DNA of 64,000 bases. Origin: Porphyra umbilicalis. Its lineage: Eukaryota > Rhodophyta > Bangiophyceae > Bangiales > Bangiaceae. The stretch is taken from positions 186,001-250,000 of the forward strand of contig KV918776.1 of the NCBI GenBank assembly GCA_002049455.2. The letters run 5' to 3'. Numbering within the stretch: the first letter of the stretch is position 1; every line of letters starts with the position of its first letter. Both the position numbers and the translations under genes were made by a program. Below are positions 42,956 to 51,566 of this stretch, piece by piece. The notes below the pieces were generated by a model. That model saw only the letters and a program-made list of their open reading frames with translations, searched no databases and had not been told where the DNA came from.

Positions 42956-43866
42956 ATGGAGCCCGCAGGCACTGGCGGCGAGCAGTCGAAAGGCGGCTCG
43001 TCCTCACCCACAGGTATGGTTCCTGATGCTGTTGTTGTTCTTTTTCCTCTCTGGCGAGTCCTATTAGGAAGAGCCTCCGCGATGACGAGTCAAGTGACGC
43101 CTTGGTTGTGGCATTGTGCAGCGCGCGCACCGCCTGACTTTTGTGCTCCCGTTTGTACGCTGCTTATGGATGGAGTTTTATTGGATGTGTTTGATCTTCT
43201 GTCCTTCTTTTTCTGGCAGATGTCCGCCAAGTCCGGCGGTGCGGCGTCTGCCGGCTGACGGACCACGATTTTCGGCGATGCCCGATTGCGAAGGCGCCTG
43301 ACGTCTTGTGCGGCGGAAACAACAGGTCGTGCCGCAAATGCTGTGCCGCGTGTCCGGTGTGCGACAAGAAAGGGCACGGAGCGGACATGTTGAAGGAAAA
43401 CGTGGGTCGGGGCATCGTGCCGAAATGGGCATGCGCCGAGCACAACTTGGAGGACATGCACGTGCGTATGGCCCCGGACCTGAACAATTTGAGCCCTACG
43501 CAGCGGGTGCAGAAGGAGGCGGCTCGCGGGAGCAAGCGGCGACTATCGGCGCTCGTGCCATCGGATGGAACCCATTTTCGGACGCATATTGCGCAGGCCG
43601 AAATCGTGGATCTGACCGGTTTGGGTGGGGCGGCGGCGTCTCCTGCGGTACGCACGTCGCACGGTGTTGCCTTTCGAACCCCGCACCTCCCCCCGCGGAG
43701 TGGCTCTCCAAAATCTGCCGCCAGCAGCCGAAGCCAGCGCCGGCACCTGCGGCTCGACAGTCGCCGGTGGTGCGCACTCTGTCACAAGGCACCCGCAAGC
43801 GCCCGAGATGGAAACCAGCCGACCTTCGCGCCCGCCCCCCCGCCCCCCCCCCCCCCACCCCGTTAG
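42956..43866 (+). CDS. Zinc-knuckle protein with one intron
   Basis: Exon 1 (42956-43013) encodes MEPAGTGGEQSKGG and joins exon 2 (43220-43866) across a 206-bp GTATGG...TTTCTGGCAG intron. The phase is kept (G joined to AT) and the product is 234 residues. Immediately after the splice is a perfect CCHC knuckle, CGVCRLTDHDFRRC (C-x2-C-x4-H-x4-C). It is followed by CRKCCAACPVCDKKGHG and a distal CAEHN, so up to two or three metal sites. The rest is basic, then Ser/Pro-rich, ending in a Pro run encoded by C-tracts whose lengths may be unreliable. Zinc knuckles bind single-stranded nucleic acid. The position among transposons suggests transposon origin. An upstream ATG (42866) would add 30 residues. 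Confidence 0.6.
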
Positions 43867-43904
43867 CCGACCCCCCGGGGTCTGACACCAGCCTTCCTCC
43901 GCGC

Positions 43905-44007
43905 AGCGGACGGTAGCGGCGCGGATGCGGCCGCCGCCGCGAAGGGCTGGCGACCCCCGCGGCGGCGGCGGACGCCACGATCGGCGGCGCGCCGCCGCCG
44001 CCGGCGC
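43905..44007. repeat. 103-bp direct repeat, copy 1
   Basis: Matches 44218-44320 with scattered differences. Both contain AGCGGACGG, GGGCTGGCG and GCGGCGGACGCCACGAT. Confidence 0.85.
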
Positions 44008-44217
44008 GCCACCACTCGGGCGCGGCGGCGTTTTGGGCGCCGCCGCCCCCGGCCACCTCGGCGTTTTCGCCGCCGCCGTCTCTGACCGCCCGCTCTTTGC
44101 CGGCGCAGTGGCGGCGCGTCGGCGGCGGCGGCAAGTGCGGCGGCAGCGGCGGCGGCGGCAAGCGCTGCGCGTCCGTGTCGGTGAAGGGGGAAGGGGGCTA
44201 TCGGCGGGTGGTGGCGG

Positions 44218-44320
44218 AGCGGACGGCAGCGGCGCGAGTGCGGCCGCCGCCGTGGGGGGCTGGCGCCCCCCGCGGCGGCGGCGGACGCCACGATTGGCGG
44301 CGCGCCGCCACCGCCGGCGC
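44218..44320. repeat. 103-bp direct repeat, copy 2
   Basis: Second copy, ending about 50 bp from the stop codon of the Tc1/IS630-type pseudogene. The 210-bp spacing could reflect tandem duplication or a terminal repeat structure of that element. Confidence 0.85.
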
Positions 44321-44373
44321 TCTATTTCTCTTATTTCGTCGTGGAGAGGTGTTGCGCCTACGTTCATTCATGC

Positions 44374-45393
44374 TCAGGGAATGTACATCTTGTAGCGCCA
44401 GACCGCTGCACAAACGAACCCTTGGCAGATCCTTCCGAGAATGTGCAGGAGCATTGTGTCGATGGTGAGCATCTGCCACGTGTTGAACTGCGCTGGTGAC
44501 AAGCACCGACGAAGCCAACTGCTCCCGACAGAGAAAACATCCTCTATGGGGTTGAAGTCAGGAGAGTACGGAGGCAAGGACAAAGGAAACACACCGGCGT
44601 CCCGCAGCACCTCAGGAGACACTTCATCGTGAATACGAGCATTTTCCAACACCACAACACACCTGTCGGGCTGCTGTTTCCACGCCAGCCCCTCCTCTAC
44701 GGTGCGCATACGAGAAAGCAGAAAGTTGGTCACAAACACCAGAAAGTCAACAAACGTCTGACCAGGTGGAGGGCGCGTCGCCATCCAGTCAAGAACCTGG
44801 TCATGAGCCGTCGCAACAAAAAGGCTCGTGCGCACGCCGGGGTTAGCCTCAACGTAACCCTCAGCACGCGTGCCGCGCAATGACCATGCTCAGCGGCGCT
44901 CTGCCGCCCACCCCACTCTGTGGGCCTCGTCCGCGTAGACGCGACAGCGCAGAGGGATTCTCCACTGCGCCTCCACCAACAAAGCTCGCTGCTCCTCGTT
45001 GCGCGTTATAGAGGTGCGCTCAATGGCCTTGCGGGTGAGGCCGCTCCGGGAAAGGATCCTCCCCACAGTAACTGGTGACACCACCACCCCCGCGCCCACC
45101 TCCTCCGCTAGGTAGTTCACGGCGTCCGCCATCTCTTCGACGAAGATCTCTGGCTGCTCGTCGACGGCCATCAGTACCACGGCGCGCAGCCACAGGTTGT
45201 CGGTGGCGTTGTCCATGTGCCAGTTCCATCGCTCAGGCGCGTCGTGAAAATTGCCGCCGGTGTGGCGAAAGTAGCCCAGGTACCGCGACGCCGACCGCAC
45301 ACACAAACGCAAACAGCGAGAGGCCGCAGCCACGGTGATGCCCTCCACGAGCACCATGTGGACAAGGTGTTGGAGCGTCTCGGCAGACTTCAT
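44374..45393 (-). pseudogene. Tc1/IS630-type DDE transposase with one in-frame TGA
   Basis: A single frame from ATG 45393 (MKSAETLQHLVHMV) to a stop at 44374-44376 (339 codons) is interrupted only by TGA at 44890-44892. Helix-turn-helix sequence (GITVAAASRCLRLCVRSASRYL) comes first. The core has CRVYADEAHRVGW (first Asp), VVVLENARIHDEV where Glu stands at the second catalytic Asp, and PPYSPDFNPIEDVFS with the final Glu. The TGA lies four codons before LRGTRAEGY, the conserved Arg-Gly motif. In the relative at 10457-11542 the TGA is directly before the same motif. The Asp-to-Glu change plus the stop make activity unlikely. No terminal repeats recognised. Confidence 0.85.
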
Positions 45394-45741
45394 TGCGAAG
45401 CGTGTTGGAGTGAGGAGTGGGAAAGTGGGGAGTACAGATGCGGTGTAGGCGCCGGAGGGTGCTCCGAAGGGGGGGGGCAGCAGAAGTGAGAGAGGCAGGG
45501 TGGATGAGTCCCGGGCGGGGTGGCGCAGTTGCATGATGACCTCACGCACCCCGATGTCTGCACTGCAAGATCGGGTCATCTGGGCCCATCAACAGCTGCA
45601 CAATGCCTGGATCTGCCTCGTTTACTCGCGCTGATCGGCACCGTTGCACAATTTTCTTGCCGACCATGCCTTGGCAGGACACGTGAGCAAATAGATGCGA
45701 AGAAGAGTCGGGGCGAGGTGTAGCTAGTTATTGTTGGGGAC
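45394..45741. other. Intergenic, nothing recognised
   Basis: The upstream flank of the transposase pseudogene (its frame stays open to 45579) and of the two-exon gene on the plus strand. A G-run occurs near 45471. Confidence 0.45.
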
Positions 45742-46496
45742 ATGTTCAACAGTGACAAGCAGTTTGCTGTGCCCAAGGAGTGCTCTGATCTGGGCACAGA
45801 CCCTAACCTTCATCCCCATGCTCGCACGAGCCAGGTGTTGAAGGCCCATTGGAGCGAGGTACGTTTGCGCTCTTTCTTGTGTCTTGGCGGTACTGCAACC
45901 TATATGAGCGTCCCGATGGTTGGTCCCACACCCAGCTGAAGCCACCGCAAGCACTATCCGGGCGCGAGCTGCCTCGCTGTGAATGACAGGGTGCAGGACC
46001 GGCCTCGTCTTCGACTCACGTAACTGACCTTCTTTGTTTTTTCGTTCCAAGCCACACTGTTTCTGGCATACATTTTGGTCTGCATCATTAGGTTGGTTCC
46101 TTTTTCTGGGGCACCTGGAAGAATTTCGGCGCGTCCGGGCCGCACAACGCAGCGCGTTGGGCCATGTTCTACAAGGGCAGCACGATCCTTGCTTACCTCT
46201 ACATCCTTTTCCGCAGCCACCAAACGGTCTCGCAGCTGATTAACCCTGACATTGGCGCCGCAGGGGTGGAGGAGGTTGTCGCCTGTGGCCTGCAGAGTGG
46301 CACGCGCCACACCCCGTCCACCCGCAAGAAGCAGCGGGTGGCCGACCCGGCGTTTGATGCCCTCGTACACAATATGTCGGATATTGCCGCCGCCGCCAAG
46401 AAGCACGCCGACACGTTGGGGCTGGCCGCCCTCTCTGCCACGCTAAAGAACATTAAAGATGCCTGCGCCGATCCTAACATTATGAGGACTGTGTAG
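45742..46496 (+). CDS. Two-exon SANT/Myb- or NAM-associated-like transposon protein (tentative)
   Basis: Exon 1 (45742-45858, 39 codons) ends HARTSQVLKAHWSE. A GTACGT donor and a CATCATTAG acceptor give a 233-bp intron in phase 0. Exon 2 (46092-46496) starts VGSFFWGTWKNFGASGPHN and ends DPNIMRTV, for 173 residues in all. RTS-x2-L-x2-HW...F-x2-W-x-NF...SG resembles the trihelix/NAM-associated Myb-like proteins encoded as the second ORF of plant PIF/Harbinger elements. They bind DNA and escort the transposase to the nucleus. A Harbinger transposase pseudogene lies 0.6 kb downstream in opposite orientation, supporting this reading. The similarity is weak and judged by eye. Confidence 0.45.
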
Positions 46497-47109
46497 GAGC
46501 GCTTGCGCTTCGTTTCGGCGTCGGGCTCTAGCCCGCGTCCCACCCGTGCTGTCCTCTTTGCTGACGGCAATGGCCGAGTCGGCGTCGATGGACGGGATAC
46601 ACGGGAGGGGGTGAGTGGGTCATCGGCAGCGGAGGAGCAGCCCGACGAGGAAGGTGGGTGAGTGTTGGTGGAGCGTGGGGGCGGAGCAGTGGGCTGGGGT
46701 GAGTGAGGCAAGGTCAGTGCGGCGTTGTGGGCGTGCAGAGAGGCGATGGTGGGGGTGAAGTGCTCATAACGCGGGGCGCTTTGGATGGGTGAGCCCTTTG
46801 AGCCGCCAAAGACCTTATGACCGCGTTCTATTGAGGTCTTTCAGTGAATCCCGGCGTCGGCTGCCTTGCCTCTCTTCTGTTTCTTTTGTACAAAATCTGT
46901 GATTGTTATCTGCTGTTTCTGTGTGCGTTGTCCGTACCTTTCGATACCTTGGGGTGCAAGAAATTCAGCGTCCACGGATAAGGGCCGTGCTGTGCCACAC
47001 CTCAGTATTGTGCTGTATCCAGTGTGCTAAGTCGTGCCTGGACGAGGGACCAACTATTTCTCCTCGGTGTTCGTCCATTGTCAACAGTACAAAGAAATGA
47101 TGTGACAAG
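46497..47109. other. Intergenic, nothing recognised
   Basis: GGTGAGTG-rich, G-biased DNA at 46600-46750, then ordinary sequence. Probably the middle of the two-ORF Harbinger element. Confidence 0.4.
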
Positions 47110-48303
47110 CTAGTGCATAGGAGCCACACCTGGGCGCAGCATGACAAGCTCGCGTACTCGCTCCTTCATCCTCGTTTTAAGGCGAGAGCGTTCCAAATTC
47201 CTACGACGACCGCGCTGGCCAGGGTGAGGAAAATCATTGTCGCGGAAAAAGACGGAGCCCCCGACGCTATCCCTCTCAAATGGGGCCAGCTCCTCCGCCG
47301 AGCAGGAGTAGCGGGGAAAAAAGCTGTGCAGCTTAAAGCACGCTTGGACCAGACTTGGCCTCTTAAAAAACGGTACCCGTAATGATCGCCAAAACACGCC
47401 CCACAGCCAAACCAGCGTGCAAAATACTTGTTCGATATGGACGGGACAGGATGACTGGTAGCAGCTGTAGCTGTCGCGCCAGCGGTCACTGCCACCAGCC
47501 CCAGCCCACGGCACCGCCATCACCTCCCTAGCCGCATACACCTCATCGCCCACAATGCAGTAGCCCGCTTCGATCAGCTGTGTCGTCACGGCGTGCCGGG
47601 GGCTCAACAGCATTGTCCCCAAGTCTGTTGACGTGAACGCCGCCGAGTCATGGCAGGATCCGGGGCTCTTGCAGCTTATCCAGGTGAACTCCTACTGGGC
47701 GTTGCATATTTCCTGGGTATTGAGTGCGTAGAACCTCTTTCGTGAGAAGTAGTCTGCCACACAAGGTACGTTCGACGCCAGCGGCTGCTCCTGCTGGACC
47801 GCAATACCGTCTGTGGCTCCCGAACTGTTGTCAAACGGCGACCTGCGGCGTCGTTGGAATCCATGCGCCGTGCGCTGTCGCCACGTAGGATCCCCAGGTT
47901 CAAAGTTGAAGTCTATAGCGGGTGTGGTATTCACAGCATCTACCACCTCCCATAGGCAGTTGTACATGGTTGCCCTAGCGACACCAAAGACAGCGCAAAT
48001 GCCAGTGTAGCTGCCCCCGCCGAGGTAGCGCAACGCCATGGCTGCCCGCATCTCCGCTAGGAGTGTGAAGCAATCATAGATCTGTCAAGCGCGTGCGTGG
48101 AGAGTGGAAATGATCCCCAGACTCCCCAGTAGCTCGTTCTGCTGCAGCTTAGGCACCATACCGTGCCGGCACAGGAGGGCTTGAGGGGAAAGAGGGGGGC
48201 CGCCCCAAGAATGCGAATGCGAAGCAATAAAAGTGTGATCGAACTGTGCGGTAATGTTGTGGTGCGTGACCCTCAGTATGACCCACAACAATTTGATGCC
48301 CAA
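47110..48303 (-). pseudogene. PIF/Harbinger (DDE_Tnp_4) transposase with in-frame stops
   Basis: One continuous minus-strand frame is broken by TGA at 48085-48087 and TAG at 47692-47694. The TGA sits in TTGACAG, so it could instead be the end of an intron. A helix-turn-helix (GSYTGICAVFGVARATMYNCLWEVV) is followed by GATDGIAV (first Asp), YFSRKRFYALNTQEICNA, and after the TAG FTWISCKSPGSCHDS, the family's F-x-x-x-x-x-PGS-x-HDS signature. YCIVGDEVY has the second Asp and HIEQVFCTLVWLWGVFW the Glu. The C-terminus is basic. All catalytic residues survive, so inactivation is recent or splicing explains one stop. It is distinct from the intact enzyme at 29766. Confidence 0.8.
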
Positions 48304-48499
48304 CTTGAGCCCACGAATGCATGGCTTGACAGGTACTGATATGACACACAGCTCACATTGTTTTTATTGACTTTATCATATGCGGTTGATTATCAAAGAC
48401 GTATAAGGATAAGGATAGCAGAGCTTTCCGGGCAGCGATCTTATGTCAGGGGGATAAGAGCTCTTATCCGAGATAACGTAAGAGCCTATGTTAACAGCC
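48304..48499. other. Intergenic with an 18-bp palindrome
   Basis: A perfect palindrome GGATAAGAGCTCTTATCC lies at 48452-48469. It may lie at the end of the Harbinger element. Nothing else seen. Confidence 0.5.
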
Positions 48500-49180
48500 C
48501 TAATGTGTCCTACAAACATGCGAAAAAGATGCAAAGAAGTTGAGCTGGGCAGCCTCAGGCGCGGTCGATCCCCCCTGGGCGACCAACGGTAGAGCCGAAG
48601 CAGGAGCCCGTGGGGGAAGACACGGCGGTAGGTGCAGTGCAGGTGGGTCACCCGCGGCCAGGCGCCGGGCCTCGGTGCGCCGATAATGCTTATACGCATA
48701 CTTGGCGCGCTTAGACAGCAATGCGCAGCTGCCCCAGGACAGCACACAGACAGCCAAGCGGGGCTCACGCTGCTCCAGGTAGATGATGGCGCCGGCAATA
48801 ACGTGCCGCCCCTGCTGGAAAAAGGGGCGGTCGTTCAAGAAGAACTCGGCCGCCTGCTTTGTCAAGCAGTTGATGCGCTTCTTCTCAGCACCAGGTATGC
48901 CCAGAGCAGGCATATCAGAAACTTGCATGCGATTCACGGAGGGGGATCCCTCGGGTACCGGCATAGTTTGCCGTGCAGCGTGGGCGTCCTCGTCGAGCAC
49001 AAAGCCCATCCGCCCGTTGGTGCGGCACACCCGCGGCGCCGCCAATGGCGGGTGCCTACCGATTGAAATAGAAGTAGCTCCAAAGGTGGCTGAATACGCC
49101 ACCCCAACTCCAACGCTTGCCCAACGGGCACCGTCCTGTCCCGGGCCCCGCCACGCAGGTAGCTCATGACCACGCGACAC
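48500..49180 (-). CDS. Hypothetical protein, 226 codons
   Basis: The ORF starts MSRGHELPAWRGPGQDG and ends FFASFSHVCRTH. The middle looks like real protein: MGFVLDEDAHAARQTM, LTKQAAEFFLNDRPFFQQG, then IAGAIIYLEQREPRLAVCV and SKRAKYAYKHYRRTEARRL. The tail is Pro/Ala-rich. An internal start at MGFVLDEDAH is possible, as is an upstream exon between 49200 and 50300, where short fragments on the same strand look semi-coding. No domain recognised. It lies between two transposase pseudogenes and may be transposon-borne. Confidence 0.35.
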   Translation of the reverse strand: MSRGHELPAWRGPGQDGARWASVGVGVAYSATFGATSISIGRHPPLAAPRVCRTNGRMGFVLDEDAHAARQTMPVPEGSPSVNRMQVSDMPALGIPGAEKKRINCLTKQAAEFFLNDRPFFQQGRHVIAGAIIYLEQREPRLAVCVLSWGSCALLSKRAKYAYKHYRRTEARRLAAGDPPALHLPPCLPPRAPASALPLVAQGGSTAPEAAQLNFFASFSHVCRTH

Positions 49181-51566
49181 CGGCGATGGTGGAGGGGGGA
49201 ACAGCGGTCGGCGTTGCCGCGGGGGCAGTGGCCTTTGAGGATCGGGAGGCAGGGCTCGCGGCGCGTCGGCATGTGCAGGCCGGTGCGCGGATCGTGCGAA
49301 AGATGTCGCACGACCGCCGCGTCCGAACCTTGGCGACTGGCGACGGTTCGCCGGACCGGCCTGTGCGGCTGCCTAAGGTGCATCGGCAGCGGGGGTTGGT
49401 GCCTCGGCAGCAGGGGGCGCAGCTGGCAGGGCCCCAGCCGCCGACACAGCGGCTGGCAAATCGCCTTCGGGAAAATGTGCAATCGAAATAAGAGGTCGGG
49501 AAGCACAGCGCTACCACATCCATAAAGGTACAGGGAGGAAAGCGGTAGGGACCAACCAATGTGTCAGTCACCATAGTCTGTAATTGTACGTGTCATATGT
49601 ACGAAGGAAAACATAAGAAAGAAGACAACACGCGCAGGGCGGCATGAAAGGGATGCTGCTGTACCGCAGGTGCGGGAAGTAGGGACCAGGCCAGCTGACA
49701 GATGTGACCAAAAACTGCTACAGATCAACATGAGAGGCACCGGTACATACCTCCAAAAGCATCTGCACGCGTACGCTTGACCCATGCCATATCACAAGAT
49801 CAGGGTGATGGCACAATAAGGCGCAATGAAGTAGGTGGCTGGTGCAACCGAAGAACGGCTGGAAGGAGGGGATACAGGGTCCGAGCGGTGGTATGGTACA
49901 CGGTCGAGGAGGCCGACAGGTGATACCCCAGCGCGACGGTGGGAAGCGCGAGGAGCACGAAGCACGCCGACGGTTGCAAGACGGCGGTGGTGGTCCATGC
50001 TCGGCGGGCGGTGCAACGACCACGTGCTCACCCCCTAAACTGTGCCGCAGGCGCACCAGGCCCCGCACAGCGTCAACGCTGGAGGCGCTTTCCTCATCCC
50101 CCTCAGGAGGCCCTCTGGGCGACCCCTCCTTGAGCGCCTTGAGGTGCATCGGCCTTGAGGTGAGGCTCTTTGGCTCTCGTTCGCAGAGCACTCTCCGCCA
50201 CCCTTTCGAGGTTCTGCGGTGAAGACGCAACCCCGCGCCAGATTGTGCAGAGATCGAGCACCTCAAGCGCCGCGCGTGGCGCTGTACATCCTGTCCCAAG
50301 AGGACTTGCTGATTGCATGCCGGACTTCGATTGATAGGCTTGCATCAGCAATTATGCAGTGGTCCATAATCTCAGTTGAATATGGAATATCATAAATCGG
50401 CAGCGATGCCTTTCTACAAACGAAAGAAACTAAGGATGCTTGAGCACTTCAAATACTCTTCCACAGCGCCACTAAGACTCGGGAAACGGCTCACGAGTGA
50501 ACAAAACGAAGCGCACCCCCTCTCTATCCATCTTCCACCTTTGTGTGTTCTGCATCGAAAGCCGATCGTTCTCGCCCGATGCACATCAACGCATCGGAGA
50601 CCGATTTTGATGCAGTCTCCGATGCGCATCGAAGGGTCGATCCTGGCCATCGTTCCGATGCACGATGACAGGCGACCGCCGATGCGGGAGTCAGGGGCCC
50701 TGCCTGAACGCAGGGAGTTTGGGGGGGCTAGAGATCTGAAAAAAAGTCTTCCATCAAAAGGTTATCGCAAGGACGAGGAGTTAGAAAACTGCAGTGCTGA
50801 CGGTGACCTGATTCCACGTCTTCAGGAGGCCACGTTTCCTGGCCGGCGGACCGCCGGCGGCGGATTCGCCCGACGAGATCCTTGGGCGTGCGTGGCCCTC
50901 GGTTGACTTGGCCGTGGCCGCGCTCCTCACCGTTTTGGGTGCGCGACGTTGCGCACCACCTCCTTCTAGACGGTCTTTTTCGTGCACCTTGTCGTGCGTG
51001 TGTGACCGGTACGTGGTTGTATCTGCCTGATCGGTGCTCAGCATGTTCCTGTGCTCGGGTGTACCGTGGACGTGATGCAGCCGCCGGGGCATTTTTTTTC
51101 TGACGACGGCGTTTCCAACCGATTGATTCCTGGGCGTACGATGTGCTCGGGCCTGGAACATGCAACCACGCAATCTCTGGATCATACTGCCTTTGCTGTT
51201 GCTCTTGGTGTTTCTGCTGATAGACGTGGATGTTGACGATCTTGTGCACACTATTCTGTTTGGCTTCTTGGTTTCTTTGTCTCGCTGTCACACAGGCGCG
51301 TCGGTGTTGTCTCCGGGCGGGTTGGAGGGGAATCCGGGCTCGACACACGCGCTCTGTTTGCCCTGTGCTGACGTCAGTTTATGTCGAGTGTGCGCTCTGT
51401 GTGGTATTCCTCTCTCTTCATGGCTTCATTGGTTTTCCGTGCTCATCCTTCCTGTTTCGTTGTACGCGGCTACTCCACTTGCCGTACCGCATCCGAGTCG
51501 CATGCCGCAGCATAGATTCAATCAATAACACCTAAAAGGGCACGTGTCTCAACCGGCCCGACATGA
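49181..51566. other. Intergenic, no supported gene
   Basis: Several ORFs are open on both strands but none has recognisable features. GATGCxxATCG-type inverted words cluster at 50575-50690 and again at 51640-51750, inside the next element. They may be subterminal repeats of one transposon family. Confidence 0.45.

Larger units (their letters stand above)
43867..44373. other. Intergenic, GC-rich with a direct repeat
   Basis: Contains two 103-bp direct copies (listed separately). GCC-rich, open in many frames, with no supported gene. Confidence 0.5.

Noticed and set aside
51160-51528. Hydrophobic plus-strand ORF starting MQPRNLWIILPLLLLL
   Set aside because: The hydrophobic run is attractive, but the rest is Cys/Leu-rich without a domain and overlaps an equally open minus-strand ORF.
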